Positions 18,740-27,436 of a stretch of DNA of 64,000 nucleotides are shown in pieces. How positions within the stretch are numbered: position 1 is the stretch's first letter; the number at the start of each line of letters is the position of its first letter. The notes below the pieces were generated by a model. The model made no database searches. It had not been told where the DNA came from and saw only the letters and a list, made by a program, of their open reading frames with translations. Both the position numbers and the translations under genes were made by a program. This stretch comes from Sphingopyxis sp. FD7 (GTDB lineage Bacteria; Pseudomonadota; Alphaproteobacteria; Sphingomonadales; Sphingomonadaceae), in contig NZ_AP017898.1 of the NCBI RefSeq assembly GCF_003609835.1, positions 1,860,001 through 1,924,000 on the forward strand, given 5' to 3'.

Positions 18740-18746
18740 ATTCCGC

Positions 18747-20813
18747 ATGGCTGACGACAAGATCATCCCCGCCGTGTCCTTCAAGGCCGCCCATACCGGC
18801 GTGTCGACGAAATCGGACGAGCTGGGAATGCGGCCGATGCAGGCGCAGGTCTATGAAAAGCGCGGCGAGCAGTATCTGCTGATCAAATCGCCGCCAGCTT
18901 CGGGCAAGTCGCGCGCTCTGATGTTCGTGGCGTTGGACAAGCTGACCAATCAAGGTGTCCGCCAAGCCATCATCTGCGTGCCGGAACGGTCCATCGGTGC
19001 GAGCTTCGGCAGCGAACCTCTGAGCAAATATGGCTTCTTCACAGATTGGGTGGTCGCACCGCAGTGGAACCTTTGTAACGCGCCGGGCGCCGATGATCCG
19101 AAGGTGGCAAAGTCCAAGGTGAAGGCGGTGGGCGAATTCCTCACCAGCGAGGAAAAGGTGCTGGTCTGCACCCATGCAACATTCCGCTTTGCGTTTGACG
19201 AGTTGGGGCCCGAAGCGTTCGACAACCGACTCATCGCGATTGACGAATTCCATCATGTTTCCGCCGATGCCGGAAACCGCCTCGGTGCTCAGCTTGCACA
19301 GCTGATCGGACGGGACAAGGCGCATATCGTAGCCATGACCGGCAGCTATTTTCGCGGCGATGCTATCCCCGTGTTGGCTCCGGAGGATGAGGACCGGTTC
19401 GAGCCTGTCACCTACACCTATTACCAGCAGTTAAACGGGTACGAGTACCTCAAGACGCTCGACATTGGGTACAGCTTCTACACCGGCCCTTATACGGAGA
19501 AGATTTCGGCCCTGCTCGATCCGACAGTGAAGACGATCATCCACATCCCGTCGGTCAATTCCAAAGAGAGTACCCGTACTGGAAAGCATCGCGAGGCTGA
19601 GGACATCATGAACCACCTCGGCGATTGGCAGGGCGTCGATCCCGAAACCGGCTTTCACCTCATCCGCACGGCAGGCGGCAAGGTCATCAAAGTTGCTGAC
19701 CTAGTCGACGATGATCCAGCCAAACGTGACCGCGTGGTGGCCGCACTGAAATCGCCCAAGTCACGTCAGGATCGTGACTTCGTAGACATTATCATCGCGC
19801 TGGGCATGGCCAAGGAAGGTTTCGACTGGATCTGGTGCGAACACGCCTTGACGGTGGGCTATCGTTCCAGCCTGACCGAAATCATCCAGATCATTGGCCG
19901 CGCCACCCGTGATGCACCCGGCAAGACGCGCGCCCGCTTCACCAATTTGATTGCGGAACCGGCGGCCGACAATCCGCTCGTGGTCGACGCGATCAACGAT
20001 TACCTAAAGGCGATTGCCGCAAGCCTGCTTATGGAACAAGTGCTGGCGCCCCGGTTCGACTTCACGCCCAAGGATGCGGGCCCCAAGCCCGGATTCGATT
20101 ATGGCGATGTTGGCTATCAAGAAGGCAAGCTTAATGTTGGCGTGGGCCCGCAAGGGCAGATGCATTTCGAGATCAAGGGTCTGAAGCTGCCAACCAGCAT
20201 CGAGGCCACACGGATTTGCCGCGAAGACCTCAACGAGGTGATTGCCTCGTTCGTACAGGACAAGGCTGTGCTGGAGCGTGGCATGTTCGACCCTGAGGTC
20301 GTTCCCGAGGAACTGACCCAGCTGAAAATGGGCAAGATCATCCGCGAAAAGTATCCTGAGTTGAGCGAGGAAGATCAGGAAGCAGTGCGCCAGCACGCAG
20401 TCGCTGCCATGACCCTGACCCAGCAGGCAAAGGCTGCCATTGCGGGCGAGACCGGCGATGGCGAGATCAAAGCGAGCACAGCGTTCATCGATGGCGTGCG
20501 CAAATTCGCACTCAGCGTCACAGATCTCGATATCGACCTCATAGACCGGGTGAACCCTTTCAGCGCCACCTATGCTGTCCTGGCCAAGGCCATGGACGAA
20601 AAGACGTTGCTGCAGGTCCAAGCGGTGATCAACGCCAAGAAAGACAAGCTGACTTACGACGAAGCCCGCGCCCTTGCCGAGCGTGCCTTGGAATTTAAGC
20701 GTGAGCGCGGACGCTTGCCGTCGCTGACATCGCCGGACGCCTGGGAGCGCAAGATGGCGGAAGGCGTGGCCTTCCTCCAGCGTCATGCCACGAAAGCGGT
20801 CGGCAATGGCTGA
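18747..20813 (+). CDS. DEAD/DEAH-type SF2 helicase
   Basis: A 688-residue superfamily 2 helicase. It has Walker A SPPASGKSR (about residues 48-56), motif II IDEFHH (about 165), motif III-like MTGSYFRGD (about 197), a motif V region GMAKEGFDWIWCEHAL and motif VI EIIQIIGRATRDAPGKTR (about 375-392). The C-terminal third is helical and family-specific. Such type III restriction-like helicases translocate on DNA in restriction and DISARM-like systems. The next gene overlaps its stop by eight bases. Confidence 0.85.
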   Translation: MADDKIIPAVSFKAAHTGVSTKSDELGMRPMQAQVYEKRGEQYLLIKSPPASGKSRALMFVALDKLTNQGVRQAIICVPERSIGASFGSEPLSKYGFFTDWVVAPQWNLCNAPGADDPKVAKSKVKAVGEFLTSEEKVLVCTHATFRFAFDELGPEAFDNRLIAIDEFHHVSADAGNRLGAQLAQLIGRDKAHIVAMTGSYFRGDAIPVLAPEDEDRFEPVTYTYYQQLNGYEYLKTLDIGYSFYTGPYTEKISALLDPTVKTIIHIPSVNSKESTRTGKHREAEDIMNHLGDWQGVDPETGFHLIRTAGGKVIKVADLVDDDPAKRDRVVAALKSPKSRQDRDFVDIIIALGMAKEGFDWIWCEHALTVGYRSSLTEIIQIIGRATRDAPGKTRARFTNLIAEPAADNPLVVDAINDYLKAIAASLLMEQVLAPRFDFTPKDAGPKPGFDYGDVGYQEGKLNVGVGPQGQMHFEIKGLKLPTSIEATRICREDLNEVIASFVQDKAVLERGMFDPEVVPEELTQLKMGKIIREKYPELSEEDQEAVRQHAVAAMTLTQQAKAAIAGETGDGEIKASTAFIDGVRKFALSVTDLDIDLIDRVNPFSATYAVLAKAMDEKTLLQVQAVINAKKDKLTYDEARALAERALEFKRERGRLPSLTSPDAWERKMAEGVAFLQRHATKAVGNG

Positions 20814-21996
20814 GCTGAGTGATCTTGAACTTCTCGCTGAACTTGGTGTTGAGACCGCGCCCGAAGCGATACGATCCTTTACGCCGCTCCAAGAGCGCAT
20901 CATCGCAGGATTCGAGGATATCCAGCGGTTCGTCGTCGAACATGGGCGTTTGCCCCAGCATGGGGAAGATCGGGACATATTCGAGCGGCTCTACGCCGTC
21001 CGCCTCGATCGCATTCGGAATATGGCCGAAGCGCGCGAACTGCTGGCGACAATCGATCGAAGCGGAATTTTGGACGGCGCCGCTTCGTCGACGCAATCGC
21101 CTGCGAGCCTCGATGATGCGGGACTATTGTCTGAACTGGGCATCGACGCAGGCGCAGAGGATGATATCACCAAGCTGCGTCATGTGACATCTCGCGCCGA
21201 GAAACGAGCCGCAGAAGAAATCGCCAATCGTGAGAAGTGCGAGGATTTCGATACTTTCAAACCGCTGCTCGAACGCGCTCAAGCAGATCTGAAAGCAGGG
21301 ACGAGGCAAGCCAAGGTCCTGGGTCAATCAGAAGTGACCCTTGCCGAAATTCAGCCTGGCAATTTCTTCATCGTAGGCGGGCAGCTGGCTTATATTGCAG
21401 CGTCGACAGAGGAGTTCGTCACCCAGTACGAACGGAACGACCGCCGTGTTCGCGTGATCTACGACAATGGAACGGAAGCCAGCGTGCTTTCCCGTTCTTT
21501 TCAAAAATCTCTCTACCGAGATGGATCCGCGCGCCGCATTACCGAGCAAAGTGCGGGACCACTTTTCGGCAATATTGCCGAACCAGACGACCTCGAAAGC
21601 GGCACGATTTACGTTTTGCGCAGCAAATCCCCGCATCCATACGTCGAAGAACATCGCCAGCTGATCCACAAGATTGGCGTGACTGGTCAGACCGTCGTCA
21701 GCCGCATTGCGAACGCGCGCAACGATCCAACATTCTTGCTCGCTGATGTCGAAATCGTGGCTGAGTACCGGCTCTACAACATAAATCGGACCAAGCTCGA
21801 AAACCTGATCCATCGGGCGCTTGCCCCCGCGAGGCTGGACTTGTCCGCCGGTGACCGCTTTGGAAAGTCCGTGCAGCCACGAGAGTGGTTCCTCGTTCCG
21901 TTGAATGAAATTGATTTACTGGTTTCGATGATCAGTGATGGTGGCGTCACGGATTATCGGTATGATCTTGAAAAAGCGCGCTTTGTAAAAGCATAA
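20806..21996 (+). CDS. GIY-YIG (T5orf172-type) nuclease-domain protein
   Basis: A 396-residue protein. The N-terminal half is helical and acidic, perhaps an interaction module (LSDLELLAELGVE and later LDDAGLLSELGID, two similar copies). The C-terminal domain begins GTIYVLRSKSPHPYV (about residue 265), then HKIGVTGQTVVSRIANA and ENLIHRALAPARLDL, the pattern of T5orf172/GIY-YIG nucleases. The ATG sits inside the end of the helicase gene, so the two are coupled and probably form a helicase-nuclease complex. It is distinct from the truncated GIY-YIG gene near the IS. Confidence 0.75.
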   Translation: MAELSDLELLAELGVETAPEAIRSFTPLQERIIAGFEDIQRFVVEHGRLPQHGEDRDIFERLYAVRLDRIRNMAEARELLATIDRSGILDGAASSTQSPASLDDAGLLSELGIDAGAEDDITKLRHVTSRAEKRAAEEIANREKCEDFDTFKPLLERAQADLKAGTRQAKVLGQSEVTLAEIQPGNFFIVGGQLAYIAASTEEFVTQYERNDRRVRVIYDNGTEASVLSRSFQKSLYRDGSARRITEQSAGPLFGNIAEPDDLESGTIYVLRSKSPHPYVEEHRQLIHKIGVTGQTVVSRIANARNDPTFLLADVEIVAEYRLYNINRTKLENLIHRALAPARLDLSAGDRFGKSVQPREWFLVPLNEIDLLVSMISDGGVTDYRYDLEKARFVKA

Positions 21997-22003
21997 ATGG
22001 GCA

Positions 22004-22480
22004 GTGAATGTGAGTAATGATCAAGCTCAAGGCAGGTGGCCATCTTGGTTGAAGACCACAGTCGTTGCCGGAGGAAGCGCGGTAGCCGGTTCTCTCGCAA
22101 CGAGTTACGCGCAAACTGGGCGACTCTATGTCGCTCCCGCCAACATCTCCTATCCAGATCTCGCAGCCATTCTCCTGAGTGCTGTCGGCGTAATCGTAGC
22201 AATTTTCGGCGGCATTCTGGCGATCTTGGCATTCTGGGGCTTCGAACAGATGAAGCGGGATGCCGTGCGCGGGGCCACGCAAGCGTCCCTCGACGAACTT
22301 AAAGAACAGATTGAGAACGGACCAACTAGGGACTATATACTCGCTGAGATTGAACGGCTGATCGTCGATGAGTTCAAATCACGCCGCATGGACCAGCGCA
22401 TTCAGGAGCGTATCGACAAGATTGCAATGGGTGGCGCAGAGGATCGGTTTGACGAGGAAGTAGAGGAAGACGAAGCATGA
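22004..22480 (+). CDS. Small membrane protein with charged C-terminus
   Basis: A 158-residue protein with a GTG start. Two hydrophobic segments are seen, a weaker one at about 18-36 (VVAGGSAVAGSLATSYA) and a strong one at about 52-78 (AAILLSAVGVIVAIFGGILAILAFWGF), followed by a long charged helix ending in an acidic tail (EEVEEDEA). It overlaps the ImmA-like gene by four bases. The family is not recognised. It could anchor the downstream peptidase or sense envelope damage, but this is speculation. Confidence 0.6.
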   Translation: MNVSNDQAQGRWPSWLKTTVVAGGSAVAGSLATSYAQTGRLYVAPANISYPDLAAILLSAVGVIVAIFGGILAILAFWGFEQMKRDAVRGATQASLDELKEQIENGPTRDYILAEIERLIVDEFKSRRMDQRIQERIDKIAMGGAEDRFDEEVEEDEA

Positions 22481-22983
22481 GCCCCGAATGGCAACATTTG
22501 AATGACGCGAACCGCGCGACTATCGCGGACCATCAGGATGTCGCGCCTGTCCGGCTCTCAGAGCTGGCCAAGGCCTTTGGCGTACCCGTGAAGGCCGCCA
22601 CGCTTGCGCCCGGCATTTCCGGCGAAATTCGTCCTGACCAAAATGGGTTTGTCATTCGGATCAATCGCCACGACCCTGCAAAACGTCAACGCTTCAGCGT
22701 TGCGCATGAGTTGGCACACTTCCTTCTTCATGCCGATCAAATCGGCACCGGGATTGCCGATGACGTGCTTTATCGTTCGTCACTTTCCGACCGACGGGAG
22801 GCGCAGGCGAACAGGTTAGCAGCGGACATACTGATGCCGGATGACCTTGTGCGCCAACAGGTCGAAGCTGCACATGAGAAGGGCGTAGGAGACCTTGTCC
22901 TGTTCCTCGCTGAGGAATTCGTAGTTTCCGAAGCGGCCATGCGCATCAAGCTCGACCAACTTGGAGTGGCCTATGACGCTTAG
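22477..22983 (+). CDS. ImmA/IrrE-family metallopeptidase
   Basis: A 168-residue zinc peptidase with HExxH in SVAHELAHFLLH (about residues 74-85) and the downstream conserved helix REAQANRLAADILMP, the hallmark of ImmA/IrrE. In integrative elements such enzymes cleave a repressor after stress or phage attack, switching the element or its defence genes on. Overlaps at both ends (four and eleven bases) tie it to the membrane protein and the beta protein. Confidence 0.85.
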   Translation: MSPEWQHLNDANRATIADHQDVAPVRLSELAKAFGVPVKAATLAPGISGEIRPDQNGFVIRINRHDPAKRQRFSVAHELAHFLLHADQIGTGIADDVLYRSSLSDRREAQANRLAADILMPDDLVRQQVEAAHEKGVGDLVLFLAEEFVVSEAAMRIKLDQLGVAYDA

Positions 22984-24040
22984 GCCGTGGGCGGATGTCG
23001 CCTATCTCCCAATTCTCGGCATGCGCCCGGCTGAAATGCGCGCTTTAGAGGAACTCCCCGGCCAGACCAAAGACGCCTTGCTTCCCTTGATTCCGCTCAG
23101 GCCTTGGGTCGGTTCGCATCATCTGAAGGGCTCGCTCGACAGGATCGAGAAATCCTACGGTCAGCGCCCGGTCATCGTGTCGGTTGGCGAACGTGAAACG
23201 GCGAAGGATAGGCCTGTCTTTGCGGAACTGGATCGGCTTCGCGAGCCAGACGACGGCTTTGCGAACTGGTGCGAATTCATCGAGGCGCATCAAAATTACA
23301 TCCCCGTCGCGCAACTGGGCATCGACCCAGCGCAAGAGCCCCCACAGATCAGTCAGCTTTACGCGCTCCAGCGTGGTTTGGTCCTGCACCTTGAACGGCC
23401 GACATTTGGAGCCTTGGGGGCAATTTCGGCGATTGTCGGCGGCTTGACCGGCGGCGGCGAAGGCGTTTGCTTCATTGTCGACTTTGGTGCGGCCACTGCC
23501 GATCACCTGCAAGTCGCTGCTCAGGCATTGGGCTACATTCAGACGCTCAGGGCGCAGTCACCGCTTGCGTATGTCAGCGTGTCGGCATCGTCGTTCCCCA
23601 ACGGCTTTGCGAACCTGCTAGAGCAGCCAATCTATGAGCGGCAGCTCTTCAATGTGCTGGCAGGAAGTCCTGGAGCGGAAAGACTCATCTACAGTGATCG
23701 TGGCAGCGCGAGGGCAGAGCAATTGTCAGGCGGAAGTGGTGTCATCCCCTCCAGGATCGACTATCCGCTTTTCGACAATTGGAAGTTCCATCGGTCGGAC
23801 GATACGGGCTTCAGCGGCTATGTAGAACAGGCAAGGGCGCTGATCGCCACCGGCGACTGGAATAGCAACCTGCGCGTCTGGGGTACGCAAATGATTGAGC
23901 GTACGGCGCGCGGCGATCATTCAGCTATCGACACACCGGCCAAATCGACGGCGGCTCGGATCAATCTGCATTTGCAGTTGCAGACGTTCTATGGACAGGC
24001 GGATGAAGTAGAGGATACCGAGGAAGACTGGAACGGCTAA
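22973..24040 (+). CDS. Beta protein family (T4 beta/sce7725-like)
   Basis: A 355-residue protein. The N-terminus VAYLPILGMRPAEMRALEELPGQTKDALLPLIPLRPW matches the start of the phage T4 beta protein family, which is also found beside sce7726 proteins. A TTG twelve bases upstream is an alternative start. No catalytic motif is known. The gene ends four bases inside the convergent sce7726-type gene, reproducing the frequent beta/sce7726 pairing. The molecular role of the family is not established. Confidence 0.75.
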   Translation: MTLRPWADVAYLPILGMRPAEMRALEELPGQTKDALLPLIPLRPWVGSHHLKGSLDRIEKSYGQRPVIVSVGERETAKDRPVFAELDRLREPDDGFANWCEFIEAHQNYIPVAQLGIDPAQEPPQISQLYALQRGLVLHLERPTFGALGAISAIVGGLTGGGEGVCFIVDFGAATADHLQVAAQALGYIQTLRAQSPLAYVSVSASSFPNGFANLLEQPIYERQLFNVLAGSPGAERLIYSDRGSARAEQLSGGSGVIPSRIDYPLFDNWKFHRSDDTGFSGYVEQARALIATGDWNSNLRVWGTQMIERTARGDHSAIDTPAKSTAARINLHLQLQTFYGQADEVEDTEEDWNG

Positions 24041-24690
24041 GCCGTGCAGGCCATCGCTTCCATCCCTGCGTAGGCGTTTTGCCAGCGCTGCCAGCGCTCT
24101 TCACGTTCTTGGACCACCGCCTGGACTGCAGCGCGGCGTTCGTTGAAACGGCTGAGAAGCCGGACATCGTCCGGCTTAATCTTGCGCCGCGCAACCGACC
24201 GCCAAAGGGCTAGGCTGGTTTGCCCATATCGGCGCGTGAAGGTATCGAAGTAGTGCTCACGGACAGTTGCGTCTCCCTTCGCTACCACTTCCTTCTTTTC
24301 CTGCCGGGTCATGAGGTCCAGGTAGGCGAGAGGCGAAACGGAGTTTCGCTGGCCTGAAATAAGTGGGTCGAGACCGTCTTTGGTGGAGCGCCAGACTGAG
24401 GCACCATGCAGGTCCATTTCTGCCAAATCGGCAAAATGGCAGGGGGCGGCCACAATCACCACATGGTCAAAATATCGCGCGTAAGCTTCAATCTGAGAAG
24501 GCAGGCGTCGAAGGCTGTCACGCTCGGTCTTGATTTCCAGTCCGATCAATTCCTCGTCCGAAAGCACGGCGACATCGGCGCGCGTCCCACTCGTCCCCAA
24601 GGTCAATTCTGCAGTCAAAATCGGCTTTCGGCGCCCGCTGGCCTGGCGGATGTGGTCCAAAACCTGCGCTTTTACGGCTGCTTCGTCCAT
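24037..24690 (-). CDS. sce7726-family protein, PD-(D/E)XK-like
   Basis: A 217-residue protein. The segment LGTSGTRADVAVLSDEELIGLEIKTERDSLRRLPSQIEAYARYFDHVVIV (in pieces, about residues 32-80) has the D...ExK spacing of a restriction-like nuclease fold: D of RADVAV, then E-x-K of LEIKTE. It is convergent with the beta protein gene, with stop codons overlapping by four bases. Members recur with beta proteins in accessory DNA. A nuclease activity is a reasonable inference but unproven. Confidence 0.75.
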   Translation of the reverse strand: MDEAAVKAQVLDHIRQASGRRKPILTAELTLGTSGTRADVAVLSDEELIGLEIKTERDSLRRLPSQIEAYARYFDHVVIVAAPCHFADLAEMDLHGASVWRSTKDGLDPLISGQRNSVSPLAYLDLMTRQEKKEVVAKGDATVREHYFDTFTRRYGQTSLALWRSVARRKIKPDDVRLLSRFNERRAAVQAVVQEREERWQRWQNAYAGMEAMACTA

Positions 24691-24831
24691 GTCGCTCCCT
24701 CAGGGCGAGCCCTTTGAGGGGATAACGCGTCAAGTCAAGCAATTCGTCAAGGCCGGTGAAGCCTCAGGGTACACCAGCACGCATAAGCCATGCATTTCTG
24801 AAACCCGTGCAAACTACTCTGCGGTGGCTGC

Positions 24832-25296
24832 TCAACGCGTTCCGGCTTTCCGCCGATGTTGTATAGACGCGTGGCTTGCGCGGTACATCCGCTTAAACTC
24901 GGGACTTAGCTCCAGGCGCCAGCCTTCCCGCCGGATCCATGTATTTCCACGCAAAACTGGCCGCCCGATCATCTTCTCGAGCGTGAGAAGGATACAGAAA
25001 AGGAGGAAAATCATGGCCTCGTGAGGCTCTGGCAGGACCGCTGATAGGCCTAGCGATGACACCCTTAGAAAATATGCTGCAGATGCGAAAAAAACCAGAG
25101 CCAGTGTGATGGGCTTTAGCCATTTCATCAAAGACATATAGCTTTGCAGCACGAGCCTCAAATGTTCGCGTCGTGCTCTTTGAAGGATGGATTGGCGAAC
25201 TATGGTCCGTTGGGCGGCGGCGCGATCAGGATACCGATCGGCGAAGAAGGAATGCAGGCTTCGTTCCGCAGTGCCAAACGCATCATTGTCATTCAT
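24832..25296 (-). CDS. Hypothetical membrane protein coupled to the repressor
   Basis: A 154-residue protein with two transmembrane helices at about 60-80 (WLKPITLALVFFASAAYFL) and 92-108 (AMIFLLFCILLTLEKMI), flanked by basic segments. Its ATG lies eight bases inside the end of the repressor gene (ATGAATGA), so the two are coupled. Family and function are unknown. It is part of the element's control region. Confidence 0.5.
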   Translation of the reverse strand: MNDNDAFGTAERSLHSFFADRYPDRAAAQRTIVRQSILQRARREHLRLVLQSYMSLMKWLKPITLALVFFASAAYFLRVSSLGLSAVLPEPHEAMIFLLFCILLTLEKMIGRPVLRGNTWIRREGWRLELSPEFKRMYRASHASIQHRRKAGTR

Positions 25297-25693
25297 TAGC
25301 CGCCATCCTTTTGGTCAACACATCCGCCATATCGTCCGAAATTGTGCCGTTCTCTATCAGATATTGGAAGAACAATTTCGCGAGGTTGATCTCGTTTTCG
25401 TTGGTCGGGCTTACTTCATACCTGAGGTTAAAATCCTTCGCGAGGCGGATCGCCTGTTCGAACATTTGCAGTAGGTTGTCGCGGAACATGATGCCTGTGC
25501 CGGTCAGCAGCCAAGTCGGGTCAACTCGGTATTCTTGGCAGATCTTACCAATGGCAGCAGCAGGAGGGTCGCGATCACCTCGTTCATAAGCGACGAGAGC
25601 CGACTGTGAGAGTCCTAGCTTGCTGGCGAACTCGATTTGCGTCGCCTTTTTTGCGCGGCGAACATCGAAGAATCGTTGTCCGATCGTCGTCAT
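25289..25693 (-). CDS. CI-like XRE-family repressor
   Basis: A 134-residue protein with an N-terminal XRE helix-turn-helix (RRAKKATQIEFASKLGLSQSALVAYERGDRDPPAAAIGKI, residues about 12-52) and a C-terminal helical region, without a self-cleavage domain. It is divergent from the excisionase-like genes across a 105-bp gap, as in temperate elements, so it probably represses excision. An ImmA-like peptidase encoded a few kilobases away could be its anti-repressor. Confidence 0.8.
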   Translation of the reverse strand: MTTIGQRFFDVRRAKKATQIEFASKLGLSQSALVAYERGDRDPPAAAIGKICQEYRVDPTWLLTGTGIMFRDNLLQMFEQAIRLAKDFNLRYEVSPTNENEINLAKLFFQYLIENGTISDDMADVLTKRMAANE

Positions 25694-25798
25694 ATACGAA
25701 AAGGCTTGCGAATTATCACGAAATGCATATTATTGTCATATCTGCATAATGAATGGCCATTGGCGGGTGAACACGCAGAATACGGAGGATTTGCTGAT
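25694..25798. promoter_or_regulatory. Divergent promoter region between repressor and excisionase-like genes
   Basis: AT-rich gap with TGCATA repeated at 25724 and 25743, each part of a loosely palindromic AT-rich stretch, and GGAGG before the rightward ATG. Probable repressor operator and lysogeny-type switch; no experimental site is implied. Confidence 0.4.
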
Positions 25799-26020
25799 AT
25801 GCAAATGATGACCATCCGAGAAATCGCGCGGCATTCGGGCTGGCCGGAGGGCCGGATCCGCCGCCTCGTGGCAGCACGTCGGCTTCGCCATGTGAAACTT
25901 GATGGCTTGCTCCTTCTTCCAGCCAACGCCGTGGATGAGTTCGTTCAGGCCAATATGGTTGAGCCAGATCTTGAATTTGGTTCGCAGCCTACCCCCAAAT
26001 CGAGGGGACCTTTGCTGTGA
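25799..26020 (+). CDS. Excisionase-like winged-helix protein
   Basis: A 73-residue protein of MerR/AlpA-like build: MTIREIARHSGWPEGRIRRLVAARRLRHVKLDGLLLLPANAVDEFV. This is the pattern of small DNA-binding excisionases. The ATG follows GGAGG. Its last bases overlap the next gene as GTGA. It is first in the rightward operon leading to the integrase. Confidence 0.65.
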   Translation: MQMMTIREIARHSGWPEGRIRRLVAARRLRHVKLDGLLLLPANAVDEFVQANMVEPDLEFGSQPTPKSRGPLL

Positions 26021-26388
26021 CCGATCTCACTCCCATCCTCGACCGGTTCAAGACCCCCGAATGTTGGTCCGAGCTGCTAGCGGAGAAAGGAATCATGCTC
26101 TCGCCGCGAACCTTGCGCGAGTTGGCGAAACAGTTTGGTGCTTGCCACAAACTGGGCCGGGTCACGCTCATTACTCCTGAGCAAATTGACTTCATCATCG
26201 AAAGCAAGAAGATATGCCCCTCGAGCCTTATCCCCGCGGCGCGGTCTGGTGGGCGCGCGGCCGGGTCGAATACAACGGCGCGCCGATCACCGAATACTAC
26301 CGATGCAGCACTGGCGCATCTGAGGAACAAGGCGCGTGGGACTGGTGCCGGAAGGAAGAGCAAACCGCCATCCGCATCCACCTTCTAG
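26017..26388 (+). CDS. Second small HTH/excisionase-like protein
   Basis: A 123-residue protein with a GTG start overlapping the previous stop. The N-terminal part (MLSPRTLRELAKQFGACHKLGRVTLITPEQIDFII) is a winged-helix DNA-binding domain as in other element-encoded excisionases. The C-terminal third (TTDAALAHLRNKARGTGAGRK) is written in a different frame over the first 175 bases of the integrase gene. Both frames look like conserved coding sequence, so a real long overlap is likely. Confidence 0.6.
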   Translation: MTDLTPILDRFKTPECWSELLAEKGIMLSPRTLRELAKQFGACHKLGRVTLITPEQIDFIIESKKICPSSLIPAARSGGRAAGSNTTARRSPNTTDAALAHLRNKARGTGAGRKSKPPSASTF

Positions 26389-27311
26389 GTGAGGATCCCG
26401 AAGAAAAGGCTATCACCTTTGCCGATGCAGTCCTGAGGTACGACGCCAAGCCCAAGGAAGCTGCCTACCTGGTTCCAATCACTATGGAAATCGGCTCGGT
26501 CCCGATCCAGGAAATCAGCCCCAAGATGGTCCGTGAGCTAGGCCCGAAGCTCTATCCGAATTGCTCCACAGACACCTGGACTCGTCAGGTGGTGACGCCG
26601 GTCAGGGCGGTCCTCAACAACATTAACGACAGCGAAAGCGGGATCGCCTTTCGGGTCAGGGGCTATACCCAGAAAGAGAAGGTCGCGCAGGACAGCAAGC
26701 GCAAGAGCACTGGACGAAAGAAGTATCCGCCGGGCAGCTGGGAATGGCTGCTCAAGTTCCGGGAGCATGCATCTCCTCGCTTGGGCGCGCTGGCACTGCT
26801 CATGTTCGTCACTGGTGCCCGTATCAGTCAGGCAGTCTCAATGCATCCCCACAACCACATCAACAAGGCGAAGGGCATGATCTGCATTCCCGGCGCCAAA
26901 GGTCATGGGGATCGATGGCTGCGTGTGCCCGACGAAATTCTAGCCGAGCTGACGGCCTTGCCAGAGGTCTATCCTCGCGACTGGCCGCGCAAACCGGAGA
27001 ACCTGCGGCTCTTTGGCTATGCAGACCGTGGCGGACCGCGAAAGCTATGGAACAAGGCCTGCGAAGATGCCGGTATCGAACAGATCCCGTTCCATCCGGC
27101 GGGCCGACATGGCTTCGGTCAGGAAATGAACGTCCGCGAAAGAGTGGATGAGAAGGCCGCCGGCGCGTTCGGCGGTTGGTCAGACCTTAATCTGATGCGC
27201 AACACTTACACGCATGCCGAGGATGCTGAGATCAAGATCAATCAGGCCCTGCGACGGGGATTGTTGAAAGCCGAGCGCAAGACGCGGCTCAAGCTGAGAA
27301 AGGAGCTCTGA
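26214..27311 (+). CDS. Tyrosine recombinase/phage-type integrase
   Basis: A 365-residue integrase. Catalytic residues visible are Arg in MFVTGARISQAV (about residue 200), Lys in GAKGHGDRW, the box HPAGRHGFGQEM (Arg with flanking His), Trp in AFGGWSDLNLM and the nucleophile Tyr in MRNTYTHAED (about 332). The N-terminal arm-binding part includes VWWARGRVEYNGAPITEYYRCSTG. It lies about 120 bp from the 3' end of tRNA-Val, the usual site for this enzyme class, and marks the right end of the element. Confidence 0.9.
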   Translation: MPLEPYPRGAVWWARGRVEYNGAPITEYYRCSTGASEEQGAWDWCRKEEQTAIRIHLLGEDPEEKAITFADAVLRYDAKPKEAAYLVPITMEIGSVPIQEISPKMVRELGPKLYPNCSTDTWTRQVVTPVRAVLNNINDSESGIAFRVRGYTQKEKVAQDSKRKSTGRKKYPPGSWEWLLKFREHASPRLGALALLMFVTGARISQAVSMHPHNHINKAKGMICIPGAKGHGDRWLRVPDEILAELTALPEVYPRDWPRKPENLRLFGYADRGGPRKLWNKACEDAGIEQIPFHPAGRHGFGQEMNVRERVDEKAAGAFGGWSDLNLMRNTYTHAEDAEIKINQALRRGLLKAERKTRLKLRKEL

Positions 27312-27402
27312 TGCTGTACGGGATTTGTACGAGCGAAGGCCGATTTCGGCCCCTTTTCGGGGTGAAACGGCGTCAAAAATTGCAAAGAAGAAAAATGGCC
27401 AT

Positions 27403-27436
27403 CCATAAATTCCCTATATTTCAAAGGGATTTATGG
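27403..27436. repeat. Inverted repeat at the tRNA-Val 3' end, probable attachment core
   Basis: CCATAAATTCCCT and AGGGATTTATGG flank a short AT-rich spacer. The right arm runs into the CCA end of tRNA-Val. The arrangement resembles the inverted core sites of tyrosine integrases, but read on the tRNA strand it could also be the tRNA transcription terminator. The other attachment half lies outside the window. Confidence 0.45.

Noticed and set aside
14331..24040. Classification of the cluster as DISARM or BREX
   Set aside because: A methyltransferase and helicase are present, but no DrmA/B/C, PglX-PglZ, BrxL or Lon-like BrxC were found.
1..27430. A complete prophage
   Set aside because: Integrase and repressor are present, but no capsid, terminase, portal or tail gene.
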